The notes under the pieces: model-generated | What the model saw: only the letters and a program-made list of their open reading frames with translations | Told to the model about the DNA's origin: nothing | Database searches by the model: none | Shown: in pieces, positions 41,094-51,132 of the stretch | Position numbering within the stretch: position 1 is the stretch's first letter | Layout: each line of letters starts with the position of its first letter | Made by a program: the position numbers and the translations under genes | NCBI GenBank assembly: GCA_905205065.1 | Contig: CAJLCI010000005.1 | Location: forward strand, 34,886 to 98,885 | Reading direction: 5' to 3' | Length of the DNA: 64,000 nt | Origin: an uncultured Eubacteriales bacterium | GTDB taxonomy: Bacteria; Bacillota; Clostridia; Oscillospirales; CAG-272

Positions 41094-43628
41094 TCAGCTT
41101 AACAGCTTGCTTTTTCTGATTTTTACCGTCATGATTCTTATAAGTCTTCTGACCTTTTTCGGGATTTCTGCAAAGGCACGCGTTACGGCATGATTGATAG
41201 GGTAAATTAAAAGCGCAAATACAATAAATACCAGCGTGCCCCCGAATGACAGCCTTTCCATTGAGAAAAGCGGTGCCGCAAATGCAAGTCCGGCGATAAA
41301 TAAGACGAGCATTGATGCGAAAAGAAGCTTTCTAATACGATTAAACGGAATACAGACACGGTAAAGCATGACAAATCCAACTACTGCGATCAGAAGCGCG
41401 GCGATTGTCGAGGTTTCATCCTGCGGAATTGAAAAAGCAACCGAGAAAAGCATTGTTCCGAATATTACGAGAATATCGGTAATTCCAGCGGGGGCCGCGC
41501 GGTAAAGAACATTTCGCAGAAATTTTCCGCGAACAATGTTTGTATTCGGCTCAAGCGCAAGAATGAAAGACGGTATTCCAATTGTCAAAGCGTTGATAAG
41601 AGAAAGCTGAGCCGGCGTAACAGGATACGCAAGCGTGCCTATAATTGTAATCCAAGCGAGGAAAAAGGAAAATATGTTTTTTACCAAAAAAAGTGCGGCC
41701 GAACGTTCAATGTTGTTTATAACTCTTCGTCCTTCGGCGACAACGGCAGGCATAGCGGAAAAATCCGAATTGAGAAGCACAAGCTGAGATACCTGTGACG
41801 CGACATCGCTGCCTGATGCCATTGCAATACTGCAGTCAGCTTCCTTGAGCGCAAGAACATCGTTTACGCCGTCTCCGGTCATGGCGACCGTATGTCCGGC
41901 ATTTTTCAGCGCGATCACAAGAGTTTTTTTCTGTTCCGGTGTTACCCGTCCGAAAACGGTATATTTATCTATCGCATCATATATTTTATCATACGTGTCA
42001 AGAGTTGAAGCGTCGATATATCTGTCGGAATTCGGAATTCCGGCTTCTCCGGCTGCGCTTGAAGCTGTTATCGGATTGTCACCGGATATTACTTTTATTG
42101 CTACTCCCTGAGCTGTGAAATATTCAAAGGTTTCTTTAGCACGTTTTCTGATTTTATTTGAAAGAAGAACTGCATACAGCGGATATACTTCGGATGGGGC
42201 AAATTCACCGCAGGCATTGTCGCACCGGGCAAAAAGAAGGACACGGCTGCCTTTGGAGGAGAGCTTGTCAAAATACTGCGCATAGTTTCCATAACGGCTA
42301 TTCAATATAAATTCGGGAGCTCCGAGGAGATAACCTTCTCCATTTTCAAAAACCACTCCGCTGTACTTGTATTTTGAAGAAAAGGGAAGAACGTCTTTAA
42401 CAGAAATACTGCCACCGCCTGAAAAGCACTCCTTGATTGCTTCCATCGTATTATTATCCGGAGCCATGGCCGATGCAAAATCGGTAAGATGAACAGTTGC
42501 TTTTTCCGGAGAAAATTCTTCATTTCCGGGAACCGGACGTACTCCTGTCACTTCCATTTTATTCTCGGTTATAGTTCCCGTCTTATCTACACATATTACA
42601 TCGGTACGCGCAAGCGTTTCTATTGATTTAAGCTCGCGGACAAGCGTTCTTTTTTTAGACAGTCTTATGACGCTTACAGCGAGCGCCACGCTTACAAGAA
42701 GGTATAAACCGTCGGGAATCATACCCAATATCGCAGCAGCGGTGCTGACAATTGAATCAGTAAGCGACATTCCGAGATTGCCGTGCTGACGGTATATCAG
42801 AAGCGCTGCCATGGGAATAATTACTGCGCCGATAACTCCTATAAGTGTTGTAAGAGAGCGCATCATTCCGGCTTTGGTATGGCGCTTTGAACGCTTGGCC
42901 TCAAGAGTAAGTCTTGAAGCAAAAGATTCACTGCCGACCTGAGTAAGCTGCGCGGCACAACTTCCTGATATTACAAAGCTTCCGGACAAAAGAGGATCTC
43001 CCGGATGTTTTGTTATTTCATCGGCTTCTCCTGTTACAAGCGCTTCATTTACAGTAATTTCACCGTCCGAAACAATTCCGTCCGCGGCAATTTGGTTTCC
43101 TGCGTTCAGAATGACAATGTCGTCAAGTACAAGCTCCTCTGTGGGAATATCGCAGACCTGACCGTCACGTATTACCGAAGAGCGCGGAGTACTCAGAAGG
43201 GTAAGATTATCAAGTACCTTTTTACTTCTCAGCTCCTGCACAATTCCGATTACGGTATTGGCCGCAATTATCGGAAGGAACATAAGATGATTGAAAGAAC
43301 GGCATGCAATAAGAGCGACCGCTATAGTTAAAAATATAAAATTGAAATATGTGCATGTATTTCCGATGATAATCTGTTTTACGGTCTTTACAGGACTTTT
43401 AACCGGAGTGTTGACTTCTCCGAGTTCTATCCGTTCGGCAACCTGCCCGGCAGACAACCCAAACGAAGGATCGGTCATCGGGCGCTGCGGTATGTCATAA
43501 CGTTTTGAAATATTTTGAGTGTTTTTACCGCCCTCGCTTGGGCTGCGTCCGGTACTCTTGTTGTTTTCTGACATTTCAGAGACGCTATTATTTGTTTTGT
43601 TTTCTTCCGTTCTTTTAAATCGTTTCAT
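41094..43628 (-). CDS. Cation-translocating P-type ATPase (CtpE-like)
   Basis: An 844-residue P-type ATPase. The actuator loop is LVTGEADE (198-205), the fourth-helix motif GMIPDGL (302-308), the phosphorylation site DKTGTITEN (Asp348) and the hinge TGDGVNDVLALKEADCSIAM. C-terminal membrane helices follow (FLVKNIFSFFLAWITI, LSLINALTIGIPSFILALEPN). The pattern and length match the CtpE/Ca-Mn-type branch common in Firmicutes rather than heavy-metal pumps, since there is no CPC motif and no N-terminal metal-binding domain. The first 45 residues are a polar Ser/Asn-rich extension. The ion is probably Ca2+ or another divalent cation; this is not certain. Confidence 0.9.
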   Translation of the reverse strand: MKRFKRTEENKTNNSVSEMSENNKSTGRSPSEGGKNTQNISKRYDIPQRPMTDPSFGLSAGQVAERIELGEVNTPVKSPVKTVKQIIIGNTCTYFNFIFLTIAVALIACRSFNHLMFLPIIAANTVIGIVQELRSKKVLDNLTLLSTPRSSVIRDGQVCDIPTEELVLDDIVILNAGNQIAADGIVSDGEITVNEALVTGEADEITKHPGDPLLSGSFVISGSCAAQLTQVGSESFASRLTLEAKRSKRHTKAGMMRSLTTLIGVIGAVIIPMAALLIYRQHGNLGMSLTDSIVSTAAAILGMIPDGLYLLVSVALAVSVIRLSKKRTLVRELKSIETLARTDVICVDKTGTITENKMEVTGVRPVPGNEEFSPEKATVHLTDFASAMAPDNNTMEAIKECFSGGGSISVKDVLPFSSKYKYSGVVFENGEGYLLGAPEFILNSRYGNYAQYFDKLSSKGSRVLLFARCDNACGEFAPSEVYPLYAVLLSNKIRKRAKETFEYFTAQGVAIKVISGDNPITASSAAGEAGIPNSDRYIDASTLDTYDKIYDAIDKYTVFGRVTPEQKKTLVIALKNAGHTVAMTGDGVNDVLALKEADCSIAMASGSDVASQVSQLVLLNSDFSAMPAVVAEGRRVINNIERSAALFLVKNIFSFFLAWITIIGTLAYPVTPAQLSLINALTIGIPSFILALEPNTNIVRGKFLRNVLYRAAPAGITDILVIFGTMLFSVAFSIPQDETSTIAALLIAVVGFVMLYRVCIPFNRIRKLLFASMLVLFIAGLAFAAPLFSMERLSFGGTLVFIVFALLIYPINHAVTRAFAEIPKKVRRLIRIMTVKIRKSKLLS

Positions 43629-43662
43629 AAAATAACAAAACTCTTTCTTTCTGAAAATTTAT

Positions 43663-43692
43663 CTCACTGCGTTTTGGCTCACTGCGTTTTGG
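43663..43692. repeat. Perfect 15-bp tandem duplication
   Basis: CTCACTGCGTTTTGG occurs twice in direct succession (43663-43677, 43678-43692) in the gap between the YhaN-like gene and the P-type ATPase gene. No function is evident. Confidence 0.85.
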
Positions 43693-43800
43693 AGATCAAA
43701 ATGCCCACGATATTTTCTAATATTTTGCAGCGAATCCAACTTATAAATATATATTATTCGTGCTTTTTTGCGCAGGTATGAACAATTTCTTATTTTGTTC

Positions 43801-46134
43801 TTAAAGTTCTGACAGATTGAAAGAATAGTTCATCGAATCCATTAATTTTGCTTCCCGGTGGTGGCTTGAAAGAATGATGGACTGCAGATTATAGTTTTCG
43901 GCTTCATCGTTTAAAAAAGAGAGCATTCTGGAAAGACGCTCGCTGTCGATATGACAGAAGCTCTCGTCAAGAACGATCGGAGGAAGACAGCATTTACAAA
44001 GTATTTCTGTAAGAGCAATGCGCAGCGCAATGTAAGCCGTATCCTTTGTTCCGCCGCTCATAAAACTTGTTTCGAGCGTGTGTATCCCGGAGTTATTTTC
44101 GTCCGTATTTTTTGAAAAGTTCATTGAAAAATCATTTCCGATTCCGACGTTTGTGTATTTATGCTCAGTAAGGTTTCCTACAATTTCGCTAACTCGCCTT
44201 GTCAGCGCCGGTGCAATTCTTCCGTGCAGAGCGTTGCTTGCTGTTCGGAGCTTATCTGTAGCAAGAACAAGAGCGGAATGCATATGCTCATATTCGCAGA
44301 GCTTTTTTTCCACACTTCCGAGCTGTTCGCATAAAGGCGCAATCGGTTCAGTTCTTGATTTAAGTTCAACGGCTGACAGCTCGATTTTATGCTTTTTTTG
44401 AAGCAAAGCCTCGTTTGCGCCTTTGAAAAAATTGTATTCTCTGCGTGCTGACTCAAGTCCGGCTGAAAGTTTTTTTCTGTTTTCCGAAGAAAGAGAGAAC
44501 TCCGAATTATACGAATCTTTAGCCGAATTAATCAGGTATGAATATTCGGAGACAGTTTTTCTGAGCTGTTGTCTGCGTTTTTCATCGGCGCCGGTGTCTG
44601 CCGTCTCTATAAGCTCTGTCTGGTGAGCTATTTCAGATTCAATTTCGCCGAGACGTATATTAAAGCGTGAATAGCTGCTTACTGCCTGTTCTACACTCTC
44701 CATATTCCAGTATGCCAAAAGTTCGGACAATTCCGCTTCAAGTTCAGCGCGGGAATTTTCATTTTCACGGTCTTCTTCGTCGTAAATCCGATTTCCTGTT
44801 TCAAAAATTTCAGGTTTGGGGATTTGGTCTATTTCATCGAGAATCCTGTATAAATCATCAATGTCCAAAGCTCCGGTCAGGTTCAGAATTTCATAATACT
44901 CTGTAATCGACTGTCTGCGTGAGATAATTGTAATAACTGCGCCTGCAAGGGCAGTCAGACCGATTATAATTGGTATAATCCCTTTTTTTTCGCCGCCGAG
45001 CAAAAGGTAGAGTCCTATGCATACGGAGGCGGTAAATACCGCTAACAGAATAAACGAAAGAAATGCGTACGCCTTTCTTTTAGTTATACTGTCTTCTGCC
45101 CGAAGCTCGATTTCATGTGTTCCGCCGGCTCTGTCGATTTTTGCCCGAAGCTTTGCAAGGTCTTCATCGGGTTCTTTTGTTTTTATACTGACGGTATCCT
45201 CTTTCTTTGCTTTATCCTTTAAAAGGCCGTCTATCGTCTGAAGTCTTTCTATATATGCATCGTTAGGTAAAAACCCCTCGTAAGAAGCGTTTTGCCGTAT
45301 AAGTTTTTTTTCTCCGATCAGCGTTTCTCTTTTTTCTTTTATCTGCTCCGCCTTGCTTGCGCTGAGAAGCTCAATAGAGGCTTCATAGTATTCAACGCGT
45401 TTTTCGGCTTCGGTAAGCTTCGATGTGTTTTCTTCAAGCTTTTTTTCACAGCTTTCTAATTCCGACTCTGTCAGTGACAGCTTCTTATGCGACTCTTTTG
45501 CAGCTTCAACGCGGCTTATAAGAGATTCTCTTTGTCCGCGCAGATCAGGGATTATGCCTCCCTTTGAATTTTTATGCATAAGCTTCGCCCTCGCGGAATC
45601 GAGGCGGTCTATAGCTTTTGCAGTATCAATTGTTTCATCAGCTGAGAAAAGTATATTTTCTACGGCATCGCCGAGATCTCGTCCCGAAACCGATCTTCCT
45701 CCGATTTGGCTGACATATGCGGTTGAGCTGAATATATCGGCTGATATGCCGAAAAAATATTCCCCCGGTATTGTACCGCGCAGAATTTCAGTTCCGTTTT
45801 CGGCATTGAGAATTCTTACCTTATCCGTAACCTTGCGGATGTATTCGCGCTCTATTCTGACAGAATCCGGCAGAAAGCTTGTCTTTTTCTCGGCAATTTC
45901 ATCTTTAGAAAGGCTTATTGTAATATATCCGGAAGCTTTTCCTGTGGAAAGCGACGGATAATGCTCCGCTTCGGTTCTGTTGGTTACCCCATAGAAAATA
46001 AAGCGGATAAAATCACTTACAGTCGATTTTCCGGATTCATTGTTTCCGTATATAATATTGACGCCTTCTTTAAGGTACAGATGCTTGCCGCAAAGGCCTC
46101 CGAATGAATCGATTTGTATCTCTGTAATAATCAT
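43801..46134 (-). CDS. YhaN-like SMC/Rad50-type ATPase with membrane segment
   Basis: A 777-residue protein. FGGLCGKHLYLKEGVNIIYGN then ESGKST (residues 30-38) is the N-terminal Walker A half of a Rad50/SbcC-type ATPase. Long coiled coils run from about 190 to 340 and 440 to 640. The C-terminal half has SFMSGGTKDTAYIALRIAL (signature) and PPIVLDESFCHID (Walker B). Two hydrophobic helices in the middle (about 355-375 and 385-405, FILLAVFTASVCIGLYLLLG and IIPIIIGLTALAGAVITII) are the YhaN feature, tethering the coiled coil to the membrane. The usual partner is a YhaO/SbcD-like phosphoesterase; one is encoded at 48050, but a fusion gene lies between them. Confidence 0.87.
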   Translation of the reverse strand: MIITEIQIDSFGGLCGKHLYLKEGVNIIYGNNESGKSTVSDFIRFIFYGVTNRTEAEHYPSLSTGKASGYITISLSKDEIAEKKTSFLPDSVRIEREYIRKVTDKVRILNAENGTEILRGTIPGEYFFGISADIFSSTAYVSQIGGRSVSGRDLGDAVENILFSADETIDTAKAIDRLDSARAKLMHKNSKGGIIPDLRGQRESLISRVEAAKESHKKLSLTESELESCEKKLEENTSKLTEAEKRVEYYEASIELLSASKAEQIKEKRETLIGEKKLIRQNASYEGFLPNDAYIERLQTIDGLLKDKAKKEDTVSIKTKEPDEDLAKLRAKIDRAGGTHEIELRAEDSITKRKAYAFLSFILLAVFTASVCIGLYLLLGGEKKGIIPIIIGLTALAGAVITIISRRQSITEYYEILNLTGALDIDDLYRILDEIDQIPKPEIFETGNRIYDEEDRENENSRAELEAELSELLAYWNMESVEQAVSSYSRFNIRLGEIESEIAHQTELIETADTGADEKRRQQLRKTVSEYSYLINSAKDSYNSEFSLSSENRKKLSAGLESARREYNFFKGANEALLQKKHKIELSAVELKSRTEPIAPLCEQLGSVEKKLCEYEHMHSALVLATDKLRTASNALHGRIAPALTRRVSEIVGNLTEHKYTNVGIGNDFSMNFSKNTDENNSGIHTLETSFMSGGTKDTAYIALRIALTEILCKCCLPPIVLDESFCHIDSERLSRMLSFLNDEAENYNLQSIILSSHHREAKLMDSMNYSFNLSEL

Positions 46135-46213
46135 AGTTACTGCAAAACCTTTCGTACATAAGCAATAATGGGAAATTTACCGGAGTATTATCAGCGGGCA
46201 GATTTCAGAAAAT

Positions 46214-47914
46214 TTATTTCTCGGCGTATCCGATTTCTTTATTTACAATATTTCTGAGTTTTTCGCCGTTTGCATATCTCCGCAGATTTTCGGTACAGAT
46301 TTCCGCAACACTGTCTAAGGTGTTCTTCAAATGGTAGTATCCTGATACATGAGGAGTAATAAGTGCGTTTTCACATTTCCAAAGCGGATGCTCCTTTGGA
46401 AGAGGCTCCGGATCTGTAACGTCAAGAGCTGCTGCTCCGAGCTTTCCGCACATCAAAGCTTCGGCAAGTGCGTCGCTATCAAGTGCGTTTCCTCTTCCGG
46501 CGTTAATAAGCACGGCACCGTCTTTCATGCTAAAAATTCTTTTTTCAGACATAATTCCAACCGTATCTTTTGTTGATGGCAGAGCCATTGCGACAACATC
46601 CGCTTTGTGAAGTACTCTGTCAAAACTTGAAACGCTGACAAGCTCATCAATATATTCCGGCTTTTCCGCGGCAGTTCTTTTGACACCGATCGTGTATGCA
46701 CCGAGGTCATATACCATTTTGGCAAATCCGGAGCCGATGTTTCCGAGACCGAGAACCAGAACAACAGCCCCGTTAAGCGTTTTTACCCCGCCGCGGTCAA
46801 TCCAGCTTCCGTTCTTCATGTTATCACGGTACAGATGCAATTTTTTGTACAAACAGAGAAGGGAAGCGAGCATATGTTCCGATACGGCAAGACCAAATGC
46901 TCCGGTCGCGTTTGTCAGATAGACATTCTCAGGAAGTATTCCGGGTTCCGAGTAAGGTTCTGTACCCGCTATACAAAGCTGAACAAAACGAAGCTTTTCC
47001 GACTTCTGAAGATATTTGACGGGAGCCTGACCGATTACAACCTCACATTCTGAAGCGAGTTCAGGTACGGCGTCATTCTTTGAGTCCGCAAAAATCAGGC
47101 TGAAATCAGGAGCGGCGTCATGCATATTTTTTCTGATTTTCTCATCAGCCGGCATTAGAACAAGGGCCTTTTTATTTGTATGTTCATAACTTACCGCGGC
47201 GATTCCGTGCGGAACGGCACGCCTGCAGTTCCCGCAGATTATTTTTTCGATATCGTCGTAATTTTGCGCGGTATATGTCGGAACAACGTCTGTCATATTG
47301 GGAAGAAAATTGGGATTATACCAACATGAAGCTATTCCGGCGTTCATACCTCCTTTTATATCGCTGGACAGAGAATCTCCGACAATAATTGCACGTGATT
47401 GGTCAAAATCAGGAATTTTTGAAAATACAGCATTAAAATACTGTCTGCTCGGTTTCTGAGAGCCAATTTCTTCCGAAACAAACACATCTTCTATATACGG
47501 AGGAAGCGGAGATTCCGAGAAACGGCGCAGCTGTGTTGCTTTTATACCGTTTGTAACTATATACAGTCTTGCGTATTGCGCCAGTCTTCTGCAAAAACGA
47601 AGTGCGCCGGGAAAAAGAATATTCTGTCTGCTAAGCGCTTCTCCGTAGCTTAAATTAAATTCTGCAGGATCTATGCTGTATCCAAGATCCGATAGCAAGA
47701 TGCGGAAGCGTTCGGTTACGAGCTTAGGCTTTTCGATTTTTCCTTTTTCAAAGTCCTTCCACAGCTTTTTATTTATATTATGATATCCATTATAAATTTC
47801 ATCGCTGAATTCAAGTGAGCGGCTTTTAAAGCAATGCTTAAGAGCATTATATTCTGACTGGTCAAAGTCGAACAGAGTTTCGTCTGCGTCAAGAAGTATT
47901 ATATCGTATTTCAT
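46214..47914 (-). CDS. Fusion: YjjG-like HAD phosphatase + D-2-hydroxyacid dehydrogenase
   Basis: A single uninterrupted 566-codon frame. Residues 1-228 are a complete HAD phosphatase of YjjG type: DADET (nucleophile Asp9, Asp11), IVTNG (119-123), SQKPSRQYF (Lys154) and VGDSLSSDIKGG (178-189). Residues about 245-560 are a complete D-2-hydroxyacid dehydrogenase: Rossmann GLGNIG (389-394), catalytic Arg474 (NAGRG), Glu503 (DPEPLP) and His522 (ITPHVSGYY). Both active sites look intact. The separate families are normally free enzymes, for house-cleaning of phosphorylated metabolites and 2-keto acid reduction. The fusion suggests consecutive steps on one metabolite, perhaps phosphohydroxy-acid repair. 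It lies between the YhaN-like and YhaO-like genes. Confidence 0.9.
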   Translation of the reverse strand: MKYDIILLDADETLFDFDQSEYNALKHCFKSRSLEFSDEIYNGYHNINKKLWKDFEKGKIEKPKLVTERFRILLSDLGYSIDPAEFNLSYGEALSRQNILFPGALRFCRRLAQYARLYIVTNGIKATQLRRFSESPLPPYIEDVFVSEEIGSQKPSRQYFNAVFSKIPDFDQSRAIIVGDSLSSDIKGGMNAGIASCWYNPNFLPNMTDVVPTYTAQNYDDIEKIICGNCRRAVPHGIAAVSYEHTNKKALVLMPADEKIRKNMHDAAPDFSLIFADSKNDAVPELASECEVVIGQAPVKYLQKSEKLRFVQLCIAGTEPYSEPGILPENVYLTNATGAFGLAVSEHMLASLLCLYKKLHLYRDNMKNGSWIDRGGVKTLNGAVVLVLGLGNIGSGFAKMVYDLGAYTIGVKRTAAEKPEYIDELVSVSSFDRVLHKADVVAMALPSTKDTVGIMSEKRIFSMKDGAVLINAGRGNALDSDALAEALMCGKLGAAALDVTDPEPLPKEHPLWKCENALITPHVSGYYHLKNTLDSVAEICTENLRRYANGEKLRNIVNKEIGYAEK

Positions 47915-48049
47915 TTTTTATGACTTTACCTTCTGCATATATTCTGATAGGTTTTCAGAGGCTACAGCCTATGTCCGTCGTAAATACTTACGCGGCGTTT
48001 GTCTCGGCTTAATAGCCAGTGTTCTTTACTGAAATGTCTGTCTTTATAT

Positions 48050-49177
48050 TTAGAAAATGTCATTTCCTCGCAGAGCTGAAAGACCGTAGCGAAGAGCCTC
48101 GGAAGCTCTTTGCCGTTCTTCATCGTCTTCGGATGTCAGTTCAGGGAAAAGCGCGTTAAAAAATGCGCCCCTTACTGTAGGATCATTTTTAAGTATTTCA
48201 TAGTTAAAGAGAGAGTCTGTTTTATTTACAATTTCCAGATAAAACAGCTTTCCGGATATATGATCCGATATTGCTCTGTCGGATATTGTTACCTCCGGAG
48301 ATATGCTTCCGTCAAGAATCAATCTGAGCGCGGTATCCTCTCCGTAATTTTCCCTTTCGATTATTTCATCTATTCTCTTAAGGACTTCTTCGTCCGACCT
48401 TGAGCCTGTAAGATCGGCAGCCACCGTTTCAAACCGTCTTTTTGAAAACCGTTTTCCCTTGACGACCGCGTCAAAAATGCCGTTTTCTTTGGACATTGCT
48501 ATACTGACGGCGCCCTTATATCCGTTTTCTCCGAAGTCGTGCCCGTCGAGACATCCGCTGTATCCGTACCACATGTTTCCTCCGCGGTGAATTCCGTCGC
48601 TGTTGTGAACGTGGCCAAGCGCGATATAGTCAAATCCGCTGCGTACGATTTCGTCCATGCGTATAGGACAGTACCGTGAATCTGTATCCAAAAGATCGCC
48701 GTGGGCGCAAAGAATATTGATTTTATCCTTATTAAGCTCCGGCGGATCCGAAAACGGGCATTTATCCATATGGCTTTCAGTGAAAGCATATCCATATACG
48801 TTTACGCCTATATCGTCGAAGCGGAAACAATCAAGTTCAGGCGAACTGAATATATATACGTTTTCGGGAAATTCGGTTTTTGCCCATATACTGTCAGGAG
48901 TATATGGGTCATGATTGCCCGGAGAAATAATTATCCTGCAGTCATGGCATGCTGAAAACTCACGCGTTACAAGTGCCGCGGTATCCGGTGTAACAAAGGT
49001 GCTGTCGAACATATCTCCCGCAATAAGTACAATATCGAATTTTTCCATTCTTGCGAAGGTCATCAGAGAAGAAAAAGCCCCGCGGTGTTCAGAGCGTCTA
49101 AGCTTTGCCTTGTCAATATCTCCGATATTGAACGGAACGTCAAGATGTATATCGGCCGCATGAAGAACCTTTATCAT
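48050..49177 (-). CDS. YhaO/SbcD-like metallophosphoesterase
   Basis: A 375-residue protein of the SbcD/Mre11 phosphoesterase type. All motifs are visible: ADIHLD (Asp9, His11), AGDMFDS (about 54), PGNHDP (about 91), CAHGD (about 158) and ALGHVHNSD (about 190). A C-terminal capping domain with an acidic, Arg-rich end follows. Such enzymes pair with Rad50/SbcC/YhaN ATPases to process DNA ends. The matching YhaN-like ATPase is at 43801 on the same strand, with the HAD-dehydrogenase fusion between them. ATG 49177 has AAAGG upstream. It follows the glycerol-1-phosphate dehydrogenase family gene by 45 bp. Confidence 0.9.
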   Translation of the reverse strand: MIKVLHAADIHLDVPFNIGDIDKAKLRRSEHRGAFSSLMTFARMEKFDIVLIAGDMFDSTFVTPDTAALVTREFSACHDCRIIISPGNHDPYTPDSIWAKTEFPENVYIFSSPELDCFRFDDIGVNVYGYAFTESHMDKCPFSDPPELNKDKINILCAHGDLLDTDSRYCPIRMDEIVRSGFDYIALGHVHNSDGIHRGGNMWYGYSGCLDGHDFGENGYKGAVSIAMSKENGIFDAVVKGKRFSKRRFETVAADLTGSRSDEEVLKRIDEIIERENYGEDTALRLILDGSISPEVTISDRAISDHISGKLFYLEIVNKTDSLFNYEILKNDPTVRGAFFNALFPELTSEDDEERQRASEALRYGLSALRGNDIF

Positions 49178-49222
49178 ATTTTGCTCACAACCTTTCCTTA
49201 TTCCGTATGATAATCTATTACG

Positions 49223-50377
49223 TCAGATAATCTTCAGCATTGTCAGCCGTCTTCTAACATACGGGGCATACTTTAAACTTTTTTCGGCAAAATCCGGCGT
49301 ATCCGGCAAGCCAAGCTCTCCGAGCGTTGTTTTTGCATTTACGGATAAAAGAAATTTTTTAATTTTTTCCGTACCCGGAAGCTCGTTTATAAGCCGGCCG
49401 ATTTCATCCGATGCCGCGTTCAGTCTTTTCTGCGTAATCCCGGAAAGCGGATCGGGTGTGTTTTCTTCGATGATTCCCTCTGTAAGACGGCCGTAAACGG
49501 GACGAAGAAAATCAGGTTCTAATGATTTTGGTATAAATACAGTTTTTTTGCAGCTTTTGTATTTTTTTAGAACAAGAAGGGTAGAGACACCAACTTTTTC
49601 GCCGTGAAGAGCGTTTATCTCTTCGTTGATGCAGTTCAACTCCCATAGATGTGAAAGGTGATGTTCTGCGCCGGAAGCTGGGCGAGAGTTTCCCTTGAGT
49701 TGAATCGCAACACCGGATTTTATAAGACAGTCCATTACCGACTCTATAAAATTTGTTTCGGATGGATTTGAATTCATAACTCTTTCGAGCGCATCCTGTT
49801 CAAGGCTGTATATATCTTCCTCTACAGTTTCGTCTGTTATAAGCGAAGCAAATATCCAATCAAAAAGTGAAACATATTTTCCTACAATATCTCCTATTCC
49901 GGAAGCCGTTAGCTCCGGCGGAGCTGTTTCGTATATGTCGGCATCGGCAAAAAGAGCGACCGGCGGCGTCGATGGATATGAAATTTTTCTGCCGCGGATA
50001 GTCATTGCGGCAATTCCTGATACGAAGCCGTCCACGCTTGGCGCCGTAGGAAACGAAACAAAAGGCTTTTTTGTCTCATGACATGCATATCTTGTTATGT
50101 CATGAACGGAGCCTGAGTCGCATGCGACAAGCGCGTTATAATTGTTTTTTGAGAGCTCATTAAGCAAAATGTCAGCATTTGTTTCTGTTGCATGACTGCC
50201 TGCCGGGAAAATGATTTTCGGTTTGCCCGGAAATGCTTTTTCGGCAAGAAAGCTTGTTTTTTCGCTGCATACAACCGCGTAATTATCTCCAAATTTTTCG
50301 GATAGATACAGTATAGCATCGGCCGCGCAGCCTCTTTTTATAATTATTGGATCTGTAGTTGCTTTTTTCAATTTCAT
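49223..50377 (-). CDS. sn-glycerol-1-phosphate dehydrogenase family protein (AraM/EgsA-like)
   Basis: A 384-residue enzyme of the iron-containing alcohol dehydrogenase superfamily, glycerol-1-phosphate dehydrogenase branch. CDSGSVHDITRYACHETKKPF is the nucleotide-binding region, and PTAPSVDGFVSGIAAM follows. SGIGDIVGKYVSLFDW (metal-ligand Asp), SGAEHHLSHLWE (His) and NALHGEKVGVST (His) are the expected metal sites. Bacterial AraM makes sn-glycerol 1-phosphate from DHAP with NAD(P)H, Ni or Zn dependent. It could be for an unusual lipid or polymer precursor; no pcrB is visible in the window. It is the first gene of the minus-strand run. Confidence 0.88.
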   Translation of the reverse strand: MKLKKATTDPIIIKRGCAADAILYLSEKFGDNYAVVCSEKTSFLAEKAFPGKPKIIFPAGSHATETNADILLNELSKNNYNALVACDSGSVHDITRYACHETKKPFVSFPTAPSVDGFVSGIAAMTIRGRKISYPSTPPVALFADADIYETAPPELTASGIGDIVGKYVSLFDWIFASLITDETVEEDIYSLEQDALERVMNSNPSETNFIESVMDCLIKSGVAIQLKGNSRPASGAEHHLSHLWELNCINEEINALHGEKVGVSTLLVLKKYKSCKKTVFIPKSLEPDFLRPVYGRLTEGIIEENTPDPLSGITQKRLNAASDEIGRLINELPGTEKIKKFLLSVNAKTTLGELGLPDTPDFAEKSLKYAPYVRRRLTMLKII

Positions 50378-50613
50378 AAATCTCCGCGCCGTTTTTGGCG
50401 TTTATAGCATTTATTATTATAAATATTATAAAATTCTTAAACTATCTGACTGCAAACCGCACGTATAAATATGCGGCATGTCAATATGCAAACCCCATGG
50501 TCATATATTAATTTTCGGTCATAAATTTTGCTTTGCCTGCATAATGTTGTTGTACAATAACAAAACCAAATCGGCGCATGCCGGAGGTATTTGGAAAGGA
50601 CCGGTTTTAAACC

Positions 50614-51117
50614 ATGTTTATTTATTCAGTTCGCGCGTCTACAGTAAAATTTTTCAGTGTACTGGCGCTTTCTGTGATTACACTGATTGTACTTATTACG
50701 CTTATTCCGACATATGACTCCGCCGAGGAGGCGTTCAAAGACGGTGAGAATATTACCTACAGCGGTGTTAAGACCAATGAAGACCGCATAAATTTTCTTT
50801 CACAGTTCGGATGGACGGTTGAGTCAGAGCCCACCGAAGAGGCCGAGGTAACGATTCCTTCGGAATTCGATAGGGTTATGGCATCATATAACGAGCTTCA
50901 GAAACAGCAGGGCCTTAATCTTGAAAAGTACAAGCGCAAAAAAGTTACAAGGTATACATATGTAGTAACTAATTATCCCGATTATACGGGTGTTATTTAT
51001 GCTAATATTCTTGTATACCGCGGCAAAGTAATTGCAGGCGATATTTGTACGGCTGACTCGTCCGGATTTACTCACGGACTTTCGGGAAGACAGGGAACTC
51101 CGGAAACGACTTCTTAA
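50614..51117 (+). CDS. DUF4830 domain protein with N-terminal membrane helix
   Basis: A 167-residue protein. One helix near residues 12-31 (FFSVLALSVITLIVLITLI) would anchor it with the rest outside. From about residue 58: INFLSQFGWTVESEPTEEAEVTIPSEFDRVMASYNELQKQQGLNLEKYKRKKVTRYTYVVTNYP, which I recognise as the DUF4830 pattern, ending with NILVYRGKVIAGDICT and GFTHGL. The function is unknown; these proteins occur next to sporulation or cell-envelope genes in Clostridia. GGAAAGGACCGG lies upstream of ATG 50614. It is convergent with the cyclophilin gene, 16 bp apart. Confidence 0.82.
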   Translation: MFIYSVRASTVKFFSVLALSVITLIVLITLIPTYDSAEEAFKDGENITYSGVKTNEDRINFLSQFGWTVESEPTEEAEVTIPSEFDRVMASYNELQKQQGLNLEKYKRKKVTRYTYVVTNYPDYTGVIYANILVYRGKVIAGDICTADSSGFTHGLSGRQGTPETTS

Positions 51118-51132
51118 GCTCTATCGCTATTT

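Noticed and set aside
43801..49177. Anti-phage defence system built on the YhaN-like ATPase and phosphoesterase
   Set aside because: The pair is a common housekeeping-type arrangement in Firmicutes and no other defence genes accompany it; context does not support defence.
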